NCBI RefSeq assembly: GCF_031455295.1
Contig: NZ_JAVDSL010000001.1
Location: 310,001 to 374,000 of the forward strand
Source of the DNA: Leifsonia sp. 1010
GTDB taxonomy: Bacteria; Actinomycetota; Actinomycetes; Actinomycetales; Microbacteriaceae
DNA: 64,000 bases
Direction of reading: 5' to 3'
Part shown: positions 43,035 to 51,684 of the stretch, in pieces
Layout of the letters: each line of letters starts with the position of its first letter
How positions within the stretch are numbered: the first letter of the stretch is position 1
Made by a program: the position numbers and the translations under genes
Notes under the pieces: model-generated
Told to the model about the DNA's origin: nothing
Seen by the model: only the letters and a program-made list of their open reading frames with translations
Database searches by the model: none

Positions 43035-43931
43035 TCAGCGGGAGGCGAGGCCGGCGGCGGCGTCGAGGACGAGGAGGGCCGCGAGGCGGACCGTCCGCTG
43101 GTCGGGGGCGTCGGCGGTCGCATCCACCTCCGCGATGTCGAGGGAACGGACCAGCGGGGATGCGCCGGCGAGCCGCGCGAAGCGGCGCAGCTCCCAGGCC
43201 GCGAGTCCCCCGGGGACGGACGCCGGGCATCCCGGGGCCACCGAGCGATCGCACACGTCGACGTCCAGATCGACGTGGATCGGACCGCCGCCCGCCCCAG
43301 CGATCTCCAGCGCCTCCGCCATGACGTCGTCCAGCGGGCGCGTGTGCAGCTCGTCGCGCGGGATCACCGTGATGCCGTAGCCCGCCGCGCGCTGCGCGTA
43401 CGCGGCCGAGTTCGCGAAGTCGGCGATGCCGATCTGCACGATGCGCCGCCCGTCGAGCCCTGCCTCGATGAGCTCACGCACCGGAGAGCCGTTGGACGAT
43501 CCGTCGCGCAGGTCGTGGTGGGCGTCGAGCGTGATCAGCCCCGCCGCCCCGAGGTCTTCACCGAACGATCCGAGCGCCGCCGGAACCGTGAGCGAGTTGT
43601 CGCCGCCCACCGCGACCGTCAGTCGCGACCGGGATGACGCCTCCGCCATCGCCGCACGCGCACGCTCCCGCCCTTCCTGGCGGTCGGGTGACGCGACGTC
43701 GCCGACGTCCGCGAAGCACAGCGCCCCGACGTCCGCTCCTGGCGCGAACGCCGAGTAGCGGCGCAACGCATCCCGCACGGCCGTCGGCGTCGCGCCCGCA
43801 CCGGTCGGCGAGAGCGAGGTCTCCTGGGTCGGGATGCCGATCAGCGTCAGGTCCGCGCCGCCCGCTCCGAGCGGTGGCCAGTCACCCGCGCGCGGCCACA
43901 GGGGGTCGACGGAGAGTCCGTGTGCGCTCAT
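43035..43931 (-). CDS. hutG: formimidoylglutamase (arginase/ureohydrolase family)
   Basis: The protein has 298 residues. Mn-binding motifs of the ureohydrolase superfamily are present: VGGDNSLT, DAHHDLRDG, and HVDLDVDVCD. In a hut cluster this would hydrolyse formimidoylglutamate to glutamate and formamide, completing histidine breakdown. The usual GGDHS is GGDNS here, which is common among HutG relatives. ATG 43931 has no good ribosome-binding site, but TAGGGT ends 7 bases upstream (leaderless). It faces hutI and has its own upstream copy of the hut palindrome. Confidence 0.85.
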   Translation of the reverse strand: MSAHGLSVDPLWPRAGDWPPLGAGGADLTLIGIPTQETSLSPTGAGATPTAVRDALRRYSAFAPGADVGALCFADVGDVASPDRQEGRERARAAMAEASSRSRLTVAVGGDNSLTVPAALGSFGEDLGAAGLITLDAHHDLRDGSSNGSPVRELIEAGLDGRRIVQIGIADFANSAAYAQRAAGYGITVIPRDELHTRPLDDVMAEALEIAGAGGGPIHVDLDVDVCDRSVAPGCPASVPGGLAAWELRRFARLAGASPLVRSLDIAEVDATADAPDQRTVRLAALLVLDAAAGLASR

Positions 43932-43985
43932 ACCCGCGACCCTAGCGACGGGCGGCGCAGATGCGGCGGCCGCGTCCGGCATGCC

Positions 43986-44003
43986 CGTCTGGGATACCGG
44001 ACG
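43986..44003. promoter_or_regulatory. hut operator 2 (upstream of hutG)
   Basis: CGTCTGGGATACCGGACG shares 15 of 16 core bases with the hutH-upstream palindrome and lies 55 bp before the hutG start, the same distance as at hutH. Confidence 0.75.
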
Positions 44004-44014
44004 CGGCCGTCGGA

Positions 44015-47000
44015 TCAGACCTGCGTCCCTCCGGCCGGCCGGGTGAACACGGGAGGCTGAGGCGCGGAGGGCGCGCCCGTCCTGTCCGAACCCGACGGCC
44101 CGGTCGGACCATCCGTCAGCGGCGCACCGCCATCCCCGGCGCCACCATCCCCGGTCCCGTCGTCGCCCGAGCCACCGCCGGCCGCGGCCTTCGCCGCCTT
44201 CCGCGCCTCTTTCCGCTCCCGTCGCCCTTCGACCAGGTTGTACAGGGTCGGCAGCACGACGAGCGTCAGCACGGTCGAGGAGATGAGTCCGCCGATGACG
44301 ACGATCGCGAGCGGCTGCGAGATGAAGCCGCCGTGTCCGGTCAGGCCGATCGCCATCGGGGTCAGCGCCGCGATCGTGGCGAGTGCCGTCATCAGGATGG
44401 GGCGAAGTCGTCGAGATGCACCGTGGGCCACCGCGTCCGCCACCGCGAGTCCGCGCCGTCGGTACTGGTTCACCAGGTCGATGAGCACGATCGCGTTGGT
44501 CACCACGATTCCGATCAGCATCAGCAGGCCGATCAGCGACGCGACGCCGAGCGGGATGCCCGAGGCGAGCTGGAGCAGGATGGCGCCGGTCGCCGCGAAC
44601 GGCACCGAGACGAGCAGCAGCAGCGGCTGCCGCAGCGAGCGGAACGTCGCCACCATGACGATGTACACGATGAGGATGGCCGCCAGGAGCGCGAGCCCCA
44701 GCTGCTGGAAGGCGTCCGACTGGCTCGAGGAGACTCCGCCGATCTTGGCCGTCGCCCCCGCGGGCAGGTCCGCTGCCGTGAGCGCCGCGTTGACGTCGGC
44801 GTTCGCGGTGGTCAGGTTGTCCGTCGCCGGGGTGGCGCTCACGGACGCGGTCCGGAGCCCGCGCTGGGTGGTGACCGTCGCCGGGCCCTTGACCTCCTTC
44901 ACGCTGGCGAGCGTGTCCAGCTGCACGATTCCCGCTGCCGTGGGGATGGGCAGCTGCGCGAGCCCGGCGACGGTCGTCGGCGGGTTGTCGCTCTGCAGGT
45001 AGATCTTCAGCGTGGTGTCGTCGATGGCGACGGATCCCGCCTGCGTGGGCTGGACGGCCTGCGACACGATCGTGCCGACAGCGACCTCGCTGAGCCCGGC
45101 CGCGGCGGCCTTCGAGCGGTCCACATCCACCGAGACGTAGGGCAGCGATGCGCTCAGGTTGTCGGTGACCTGCTTCAGCGACGACTTCTTCCGCAGCTCG
45201 GCGACCACCGAGTCCGTCGCCTTCTGCAGGTCGGCGTTGCTGCTGGCGGCGATGTCCACCTGGATGTCCGTCGAGCCGCCGAAACCGCTCGACGCCGAGA
45301 GGGTGATCTCTCCCTGGTCCTTGATGTCGGCCAGTTCGTCCTCGATGGTGTTCTGCAGCTTCTCCTGGTCGGCGTCCGGGTCGGTCGTGATGGAGAAGGT
45401 CGTCCCACCGCCGCCCCCGCCGGTGAACGCGTCCCGCAGCGACGAGCCGCTGGAGCCGATGGAGACCTGGACGGTCTCGACGCCGTCGGTGCCGAGCAGC
45501 TTCTTCTCGACTACCTTGGCCGCGTCGTCCTTCGACTGGAGGCTCGCCCCGGGGTCGAGGGTCTGCGTGACGGTGAGGGAGTTCTGCCCGCTCGACCCGA
45601 GGAAGTTCGTCTTCAGCAACGGCACCGTGAGGAGCGTGAGGACGAGCACGAGGACCGCCGCGGTGATGGTCAGCCCCGAGCGCTTGAGCGTCCAGCGGAT
45701 GATGGGCAGGTAGCCGGCCTGGAGCCGTGATGGATGCTCGAGCTCGTCGATGCCGGATGCTGCAGCCTCCTCCACCGACAGAGCGGCAGCCTCGACCTCG
45801 GGGCCGCCCTCGTGCTTGTGCGCCTTCGGAGCCCGGAGGAACCAGTACGCGAGCACCGGCACGATCGTCAGGGCGACGAGCAGCGACGACAGCAGCGCGA
45901 TCGTGACGGTCAGGGCGAAGGGCCGGAACAGCTCGCCGGTCACATCCCCCACGAACGCGAGCGGCAGGAACACCGCGACGGTCGTGATCGTGGATGCGGT
46001 GATCGCCCCCGCGACCTCGCGCACGGCGCGCACGATGGTCACCGCGCGGTCTGCGCCCGGCACCAGCTGCCGTTTGATGTTCTCGATCACCACGATGGAG
46101 TCGTCCACCACGCGCCCGATCGCGATCGTCAGAGCGCCCAGCGTGATGATGTTGAGCGTGTAGCCGGTCGCCCACATGACGATGAACGTGATCAGCACGC
46201 TGGTCGGGATGGAGATGGCCGTCACGAGCGTCGACCGCACGGACAGCAGGAACACCAGGATGACGATGACCGCCATCGCAAGACCGAGCAGCCCCTCCTC
46301 GGTGAGCGAGTTGATCGACTGCGTGATGAACGGCGCCTGGTCGAAGACGACGGTGATCTTCGTACCGGAGCCGAGCTTCTTCTCCAGGCTCGGGATGAGG
46401 TCGTTGACCGCATGCGAGACCTCGACGGTGTTGGCGGAGGGCAGCTTGGTGACCGCGATCGTCAGGGCGGGCTTGCCATCGACGCGCGAGAGCGACGTGG
46501 TGGGATCGTCCGTCTCGGCGACGGTCGCGACGTCGCCGATCGTCGGCGGCGTGTTCGGGTAGGCGACGTCTGCGGCGGCACCGGTCGCACCAGCAGCGCC
46601 TGCTCCCGCCGCACCGCCGGCGCTCGCACCGCCGGCGCCCGCGCGGTCCTGCGCCGTCACCGTCCGGATCAGCGGCAGCCCGGCGATGTCCTCCACCGAC
46701 GACAGCTGCGTCCCCGACTGGACCGACAGCGTCTGCCCGTTCTCGGTGATGTCGCCGCCCGGGATGAGCACGCCGTTCTGCTGCAGCGCATCCTTGATCG
46801 CCGACGACGAGACGCCGGCGGCGGCGAGCTTCGCCGGGTCCGGGGTGATCGCGATGCGGCGGCCGATCTCGCCGACCAGCTGCGCGTCGTTGACGCCCTT
46901 CACATCCTTGACGTCCGGGAGCACGAGCTTCGTGATGTCGTCGCCGAGGGCACGCTGGTCGTCACCGCCGGTGACCGCGAGCTGGATGACGGGCAGATCG

Positions 47001-47401
47001 TCGATGCTGCCCGAGAGGACCTGCGGTTCGACGCCCGACGGCAGGGTCGACTTGATGCGGTTGACAGCCTGGTCGATCTTCTGCTCGGCGGTGGCGAGGT
47101 CCGTCCCGTAGGTGAACTTCGCGGTGATGATGGACTGGTTCGTGCTGCTGACCGCGCTCGTGCTGTCGAGGTCGGGAACGCCCTGGATCGCGGCCTCGAC
47201 CGGCGTGCTGACGTCGTTGTTCCCGACCTCCGGCGATGCGCCCGGGTAGCTGGAGAGCACCACCAGCTGCGGGAACGAGATCGACGGCGCGAGCTCCTGC
47301 TTGAGGTTGGTCAGGGCGAGTCCGCCGAAGACCGCGGCGACGATCGTGACGAGCGCGATCAGGGCACGGTTCTTCATGCTCAGGACGGCGAGGAAGTGCA
47401 C
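44015..47401 (-). CDS. RND-family efflux transporter (HAE/AcrB-like)
   Basis: The protein has 1128 residues and about twelve TM helices. An N-terminal TM is followed by porter-like loop SSYPGASPEVGNNDVSTPVEAAIQGV, then helices with TIAIGRVVDDSIVVIENI (proton-relay Asp pair). The second half repeats this with LLMLIGIVVTNAIVLIDLVNQYRRRG. A Gly/Ala-rich insert (about 250-275) and a C-terminal tail rich in Gly/Asp/Pro are additions. It is probably an actinobacterial HAE-type exporter working without an outer-membrane channel. GTG 47401 has GAGGGGAAA upstream. The substrate is unknown. Confidence 0.88.
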   Translation of the reverse strand: MHFLAVLSMKNRALIALVTIVAAVFGGLALTNLKQELAPSISFPQLVVLSSYPGASPEVGNNDVSTPVEAAIQGVPDLDSTSAVSSTNQSIITAKFTYGTDLATAEQKIDQAVNRIKSTLPSGVEPQVLSGSIDDLPVIQLAVTGGDDQRALGDDITKLVLPDVKDVKGVNDAQLVGEIGRRIAITPDPAKLAAAGVSSSAIKDALQQNGVLIPGGDITENGQTLSVQSGTQLSSVEDIAGLPLIRTVTAQDRAGAGGASAGGAAGAGAAGATGAAADVAYPNTPPTIGDVATVAETDDPTTSLSRVDGKPALTIAVTKLPSANTVEVSHAVNDLIPSLEKKLGSGTKITVVFDQAPFITQSINSLTEEGLLGLAMAVIVILVFLLSVRSTLVTAISIPTSVLITFIVMWATGYTLNIITLGALTIAIGRVVDDSIVVIENIKRQLVPGADRAVTIVRAVREVAGAITASTITTVAVFLPLAFVGDVTGELFRPFALTVTIALLSSLLVALTIVPVLAYWFLRAPKAHKHEGGPEVEAAALSVEEAAASGIDELEHPSRLQAGYLPIIRWTLKRSGLTITAAVLVLVLTLLTVPLLKTNFLGSSGQNSLTVTQTLDPGASLQSKDDAAKVVEKKLLGTDGVETVQVSIGSSGSSLRDAFTGGGGGGTTFSITTDPDADQEKLQNTIEDELADIKDQGEITLSASSGFGGSTDIQVDIAASSNADLQKATDSVVAELRKKSSLKQVTDNLSASLPYVSVDVDRSKAAAAGLSEVAVGTIVSQAVQPTQAGSVAIDDTTLKIYLQSDNPPTTVAGLAQLPIPTAAGIVQLDTLASVKEVKGPATVTTQRGLRTASVSATPATDNLTTANADVNAALTAADLPAGATAKIGGVSSSQSDAFQQLGLALLAAILIVYIVMVATFRSLRQPLLLLVSVPFAATGAILLQLASGIPLGVASLIGLLMLIGIVVTNAIVLIDLVNQYRRRGLAVADAVAHGASRRLRPILMTALATIAALTPMAIGLTGHGGFISQPLAIVVIGGLISSTVLTLVVLPTLYNLVEGRRERKEARKAAKAAAGGGSGDDGTGDGGAGDGGAPLTDGPTGPSGSDRTGAPSAPQPPVFTRPAGGTQV

Positions 47402-47549
47402 AGGTTTCCCCTCGGGGACGACGGTTTCAGGACCGCGCCGACGCTGGCGCAGGGGAAGTATGACATCACAGGGTGGGCGGTATCTTCATGCCTGGGTACG
47501 ACATCCCGCTACTCCGCCGGGAGTGCGCGGCGGCCGCCGCCCGCCCGGG

Positions 47550-49028
47550 TCAGACCACGCTGGGGAGCGCGCCGGAGTCGAAGTACGGGACGGGCTCGTT
47601 CGCGGCGACCGCCCACGCCCGGGTGAGGGCGGCGAACGCGCGGTCGTACTCCTCCCGGGTGTACGTGATCGGGATGCGGAGGAAACGCTCGAAGGCGCCG
47701 TCGATGCCGAACCGCGGGCCCGCGGCGATCAGCAGTCCGTGGCTGCGCGCCGCCAGGGCGAGCGCCGAGCTGACCGGCGCGCCGATCCCCACCCAGGCGG
47801 TCAGGCCTCCGTGCTGGACCGGCATCGTCCAGTCGGGGAAGGTCTCCGCGACCAGCCGGCGGACGTTGTCGCGCCCTTGGCGGAGCTGCTCGCGCCGCTC
47901 CTCCATGATCTCCGGGAGCTGCGGGATCATCCGCGCGACGACCAGCTGCTCGATCACCGGCGTGCCGAGGTCGGTGGCCGGCTTCGCGGCGATCAGGCGC
48001 TGGATGTGCGAGCGCTCGGCGCGGATCCAGCCGATCCGCAGGCCGCCCCACAGGGTCTTGCTGGCCGACCCGATCATGATCACCGGGGCGCCGGCGGCCG
48101 CGGAGTCGGCATAGGTCGGCATCGGCAGGAACTCGCCGATCCGGTCGATGTCGAGCTCTGCCGTGGTCTCGTCGGCGACCACGATCGCCCCGTGGCCCGC
48201 GGCGGCCGCGAGCACCCGTTCCCGCGTCTCGGGCGACATGGTGGCGCCCGTCGGGTTGTGGAAGTCGGGGATGAGGTACGCGAGCGCGGGATTGGCGCGG
48301 CGGAACGTCTGCTCGATCGCCTCCACGTCCCAGCCGTCGGGCTCGTCGCCGATGCGGTGCGGCCCTGACTCCGGCGCGGTGACGGTGATCGGCACCAGCC
48401 GTGCGCCGGCCAGGCGGATGGCCTCGATGGCGTGCGGGTAGGTCGGCACCTCGATGACGACGCGGTCTCCACGGCCCAGGAACGTGCGGGCGATGAGGGC
48501 GATGGCCTGCTGCGCACCCACGGTCACCAGGATCTGGTCCGGCGTGGTGGGAAGGCCGCGGCTGGTGTAGCGGGCGGCGATCTCGGCGCGCAGGTGCGGC
48601 AGTCCGACCGGGTCGTAGCCCGGATCGGACAGGAAGTGGGGCAGCTCCTCCGCGGCGGCACGGGCCGCGGCTGCAAGCGTCGACGCGGCCGGGAGGGACG
48701 CCTTGGTGAAGTCGAGCATGCCCTCGCCGCCCACCGCGGGCAGAGGAAGGGCCGGGCCGGGGAGGCGCGCGACGCTCCCGGAGCCCCGGACGCTGTCGAT
48801 GAAGCCGGCCTCGCGCAGCTGGCGGTAGGCGGCAGCGACCGTGGTGCGGCTCAACTCCAGCTTGCCCGCGAGGTCGCGCTCGGCGGGAAGGCGGGTGCCG
48901 ATCGGGATGCGGCCGTCCAGCACGAGGAGCCGGATGCGGTCGGCGAGGGCCTGGTAACTGGCGCCTGCCGTCCGCCACGCTCCGAGGAGGTGCTCCAGCG
49001 AGCGAGCGGTGAGTTGCGCATCCGACAT
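47550..49028 (-). CDS. MocR-type regulator (GntR HTH fused to aminotransferase-like domain)
   Basis: The protein has 492 residues. The N-terminal GntR winged helix is ALADRIRLLVLDGRIPIGTRLPAERDLA with recognition LSRTTVAAAYRQL. The remaining 370 residues form a fold-type I PLP domain with IPDFHNPTGATMS and the PLP-lysine region IGSASKTLWGGLRIGWI. MocR proteins use PLP or aminotransferase intermediates as effectors. It is divergent from a YczE-like membrane protein, a recurring MocR partner, and probably regulates it through the dyad between them. ATG 49028 is chosen to keep the standard N-terminus. Confidence 0.88.
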   Translation of the reverse strand: MSDAQLTARSLEHLLGAWRTAGASYQALADRIRLLVLDGRIPIGTRLPAERDLAGKLELSRTTVAAAYRQLREAGFIDSVRGSGSVARLPGPALPLPAVGGEGMLDFTKASLPAASTLAAAARAAAEELPHFLSDPGYDPVGLPHLRAEIAARYTSRGLPTTPDQILVTVGAQQAIALIARTFLGRGDRVVIEVPTYPHAIEAIRLAGARLVPITVTAPESGPHRIGDEPDGWDVEAIEQTFRRANPALAYLIPDFHNPTGATMSPETRERVLAAAAGHGAIVVADETTAELDIDRIGEFLPMPTYADSAAAGAPVIMIGSASKTLWGGLRIGWIRAERSHIQRLIAAKPATDLGTPVIEQLVVARMIPQLPEIMEERREQLRQGRDNVRRLVAETFPDWTMPVQHGGLTAWVGIGAPVSSALALAARSHGLLIAAGPRFGIDGAFERFLRIPITYTREEYDRAFAALTRAWAVAANEPVPYFDSGALPSVV

Positions 49029-49066
49029 GCAGGCCACTTTAGTCGAATTGGCATCTTGTTGCGAGT

Positions 49067-49083
49067 CCAATCGTTGCGATTGG
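49067..49083. promoter_or_regulatory. candidate MocR binding site
   Basis: CCAATCG-TTG-CGATTGG is a perfect 7-bp inverted repeat, overlapping a direct repeat of TTGCGA (49059-49064 and 49074-49079). It is placed between the divergent regulator and membrane-protein genes, abutting the start of the latter. Confidence 0.6.
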
Positions 49084-49092
49084 ATTGTGCCC

Positions 49093-49986
49093 ATGGCCGC
49101 CCCACTTCTCCTCACCCGCCGCCTTGTGCAGCTGCTGATCGGACTCTTCCTCTACGGGATCGCGATCGCGCTCATGGTGCGCGCCGGGATCGGCCTGTCG
49201 CCGTGGGACGTCCTCGCGCAGGGCCTCTCGCTCAAGACCGGCATCCCGTTCGGCTTCATCACCAACATCGTCGGGCTCGTGGTGCTGGCGTTCTGGATCC
49301 CACTGCGTCAGCGCCCGGGTCTCGGCACGGTCCTCAACGTGCTGCTTGTCGGCCCGAGCGCCCAGCTGGGCCTCGACCTGCTGCCGCAGCAGACGGAGCT
49401 GTGGGCGCAGGTGCTGTTCTTCGTGGCCGGCCTCCTTCTGCTCGCCGTGGCCACTGGGCTGTACATCGGCCCCCGCCTCGGCCCCGGCCCGCGCGACGGG
49501 CTGATGACCGGCCTGCACGCCCGCACCGGCCGGCCGATCTGGATGGTGCGGACCGCCATCGAGGTGACCGTACTGGTCATCGGGTGGGCGCTCGGGGGGA
49601 ACGTCGGAGTGGGGACGCTCGCGTTCGCGCTCCTGGTCGGCCCGCTGTGCAGCCTCACCCTCCCCTTCTTCGCGATCCGCCTGCCGCAGGACGCTGCAAC
49701 GGCTGCGGCACGGCTGGAGAGCGAACTCGAGGGAACGGCCGAGCAGTCGGCCGGCCTCGAGGAGGAGCAGGGTGCCGTCCGTTTCGACGTGCGCGACGGC
49801 ATCCTGCTCGAATCCGACCGGGCGGCGCACGATCGCGCGTCCCGGGCCGACGACCCCCTCGTGCACGGGCCGCAGCCCGACCGCGCGCCGCGCGCTCCGC
49901 GCGCACCGCGGCCTGCCCGCCCGTCGCGCCAGATCGCCGCCCACTGGCTGGACGACCGCATCATGGGCCGCCCGCGCCACCCCTGA
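49093..49986 (+). CDS. YczE/YitT-like membrane protein
   Basis: The protein has 297 residues. About five TM helices fill residues 8-195, with family features LYGIAIALMVRAGIGLSPWDVLAQG and the second GPRDGLMTGLHARTG. The last 90 residues are a cytosolic, charged and Pro/Arg-rich tail (APRAPRAPRPARPSR), longer than is usual. YczE-type proteins often stand beside MocR regulators; their substrate is unknown. The ATG at 49093 gives the basic-hydrophobic N-terminus; GTG 49087 is possible. Confidence 0.8.
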   Translation: MAAPLLLTRRLVQLLIGLFLYGIAIALMVRAGIGLSPWDVLAQGLSLKTGIPFGFITNIVGLVVLAFWIPLRQRPGLGTVLNVLLVGPSAQLGLDLLPQQTELWAQVLFFVAGLLLLAVATGLYIGPRLGPGPRDGLMTGLHARTGRPIWMVRTAIEVTVLVIGWALGGNVGVGTLAFALLVGPLCSLTLPFFAIRLPQDAATAAARLESELEGTAEQSAGLEEEQGAVRFDVRDGILLESDRAAHDRASRADDPLVHGPQPDRAPRAPRAPRPARPSRQIAAHWLDDRIMGRPRHP

Positions 49987-50007
49987 CGGCTGATCCGGCA
50001 CGCTCAA

Positions 50008-50069
50008 GCCAACAGCTCCTGAGTTTTTCACCCTTTTCGGGCCGAATTGGGCGAAAAACTCAGGAGCTG
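50008..50069. terminator. hairpin, dispersed repeat copy 2
   Basis: GCCAACAGCTCCTGAGTTTT... (50008-50029) pairs over 17 bp with GAAAAACTCAGGAGCTG (50053-50069). The left arm equals that of the element after hutI, while the loop and the distal part of the right arm differ. It lies between a YczE-like gene and a MerR-type gene in convergent order. Confidence 0.8.
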
Positions 50070-50092
50070 ATTGTTTGGGGCGAGGGCTCGGG

Positions 50093-50854
50093 TTAGGCGA
50101 GGTGGGCGGCGGCGTAGACGCGGAGGGCGTCGCGCACGAAGGCGGCGCCCTCGGTGCCGCCGTAGTTCGCGGCGAACCGCTCGTCGGCGACGTACATCTC
50201 ACCGAGGCCGGTCAGGTACGCGGCCGTCGGCGCGCCGGTGCCGTAGCCCGGCGTTCCCGGGATGCCGGCCAGCCACTCGGCGTGACGCTTCGCGAGCGCC
50301 TGCGCCTCGTCCGACTCCGGTGCGACGCCGGCGGCCGCGGCGGCCTGCCAATCGGCCGCGAGCCGTGCCTGCCGAGCCTGCCATTCGGCACGCTCCTCCG
50401 CGGTCTTGCTGCGCCACCAGCGGTCCGACGCCGCGTAGGCGTCCTTCCCCCAGCGCTGCTCGACCTCTTCCTTGTACTGGGTGTGATCGAATCCGTCGAA
50501 CATCTGCTCGGCCACGATCTCCTCTCCTTCCTCCACTGCGTGGATCGTCGACTCGACCGACGCGATCTGCCGCGCCAGCCGTTCCCGCTCCGCCTGCAAC
50601 CACGCAAGGTGGTCACGCAGCGCGGGCACCGCATCCGTGCGGTCGTCGAGCACGCGGCCGACGGCGTCGAGGCCGAGGCCGAGCTCCCGGAGAAGCAGGA
50701 TGCGCTGCAGCCGCACGAGGGAGTCGCGGTCGTAGTACCGGTAGCCGTTGCCGCCGACGCGGCTCGGCTTCAGCAGCCCGATGGCGTCGTAGTGGCGCAG
50801 CGTCCGGCTGGTGGTGCCGGCGATCCGCGCGATGTCCTGGATGGACCAGTCCAT
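50093..50854 (-). CDS. TipAL-type MerR regulator with TipAS drug-binding domain
   Basis: The protein has 253 residues. The MerR winged helix is IQDIARIAGTTSRTLRHYDAIGLLKPSRVG with the GYRYYDRDSL continuation. A dimerisation coiled coil (about 75-110) follows, then a TipAS domain (about 115-253) with FDGFDHTQYKEEVEQRWG and ending in AANYGGTEGAAFVRDAL. TipAS domains bind thiopeptides and other compounds. The ATG has AAGGAGGA upstream. Its promoter has the 19-bp spacer of MerR-activated promoters, so it probably activates its own transcription. Confidence 0.9.
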   Translation of the reverse strand: MDWSIQDIARIAGTTSRTLRHYDAIGLLKPSRVGGNGYRYYDRDSLVRLQRILLLRELGLGLDAVGRVLDDRTDAVPALRDHLAWLQAERERLARQIASVESTIHAVEEGEEIVAEQMFDGFDHTQYKEEVEQRWGKDAYAASDRWWRSKTAEERAEWQARQARLAADWQAAAAAGVAPESDEAQALAKRHAEWLAGIPGTPGYGTGAPTAAYLTGLGEMYVADERFAANYGGTEGAAFVRDALRVYAAAHLA

Positions 50855-50884
50855 GTCTTCCTCCTTCCGTGCGGTGCGTCATCC

Positions 50885-50915
50885 ACGCTAGGAGTTGACG
50901 TTACGTCAAGGTCAA
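50885..50915 (-). promoter_or_regulatory. MerR-type promoter (19-bp spacer with dyad)
   Basis: On the minus strand TTGACC (50910-50915) and TAGCGT (50885-50890) are separated by 19 bp containing the dyad TTGACGT-A-ACGTCAA. This long spacer is the hallmark of promoters untwisted by MerR proteins. Confidence 0.75.
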
Positions 50916-50937
50916 GCGGCCCGGCTGCAGTGTTCGC

Positions 50938-51672
50938 GTGCGCAGCATCCGTTCGACCACCCGCGTCGCCCCCGGCATCCTGTTCGTCGAGGGTCCGCTC
51001 TCGAACTGGACCGTGTTCCACGGCGATGGAGCGGTCGAGCTCGTCGACTGCGGGTACCCGGCCGACCGCCCGCTCGTCGAGGAGTCGATCCGTCTCGCGG
51101 GCGCCGACCCGGCCGACCTGACGCGCATCCTGATCACGCACGGACACTCCGACCACCTCGGGGCGAGCGCGCAGTTCGCCGCCGAGCGCGGTGTGATCGT
51201 CGCGGCGGCACCGGCCGAGCTGCCGAACGTCCGGCGCGACATCACCGAGCAGGTGACGATCGCCGACCTGCTTCCTTCCGCGCTGAAGCACGGCACCGTC
51301 CGCTGGGCGATCGCCGCCGTGCGCGCGGGCGGGCTCGGCGACGTCGGAGTGAAGGACGCCGTCGCGCTGGAGGGAGACGAGGTCACCCTGAGCACAGGGC
51401 ACATCCTCCAGCTCGTCGCCGCTCCCGGCCACACGACGGGAAGCGTGTGCTTCTTCGAGCCGTCGTCGCGCGGGCTGCTGACCGGCGACGCGATCGTGAC
51501 CGGACACCCGCTGTTGCGCGAGAGCGGCGAGCTGCAGCAGCTGCCCGCGTTCTTCCAGCACGACGCCGACGAGGCCGCGCTCAGTGCGCGCCGGCTGGTG
51601 CTGTGCGACGCGGAGGTGGTGCTGCCCGGCCACGGACCGCTGATCGCGTTCCCGGCGAGCGCGCGGCCCTGA
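50938..51672 (+). CDS. metallo-beta-lactamase-fold hydrolase
   Basis: The protein has 244 residues. The metal motif is THGHSDHLG (H-x-H-x-D-H), with further ligands in AAPGHTTGS and LTGDAIVTGH, and LPGHGP at the end, the normal MBL order. Substrate class is unknown (thioester, lactone or lactam hydrolysis are possible). The GTG start is not preceded by a ribosome-binding site, so the message is probably leaderless. It starts 22 bp from the opposed MerR promoter and may be co-regulated by the MerR protein. Confidence 0.85.
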   Translation: MRSIRSTTRVAPGILFVEGPLSNWTVFHGDGAVELVDCGYPADRPLVEESIRLAGADPADLTRILITHGHSDHLGASAQFAAERGVIVAAAPAELPNVRRDITEQVTIADLLPSALKHGTVRWAIAAVRAGGLGDVGVKDAVALEGDEVTLSTGHILQLVAAPGHTTGSVCFFEPSSRGLLTGDAIVTGHPLLRESGELQQLPAFFQHDADEAALSARRLVLCDAEVVLPGHGPLIAFPASARP

Positions 51673-51684
51673 GGCGCGGCCGGC

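Noticed and set aside
43961-47626. Long plus-strand frames opposite the RND transporter
   Set aside because: Arg/Asp/His-rich shadow translation; the minus-strand RND protein has full TM and motif support.
42951-50069. Paired hairpins considered as ends of an insertion sequence or composite transposon
   Set aside because: Each copy is itself a complete hairpin between convergent genes, the genes between them are ordinary chromosomal genes and no transposase is present.
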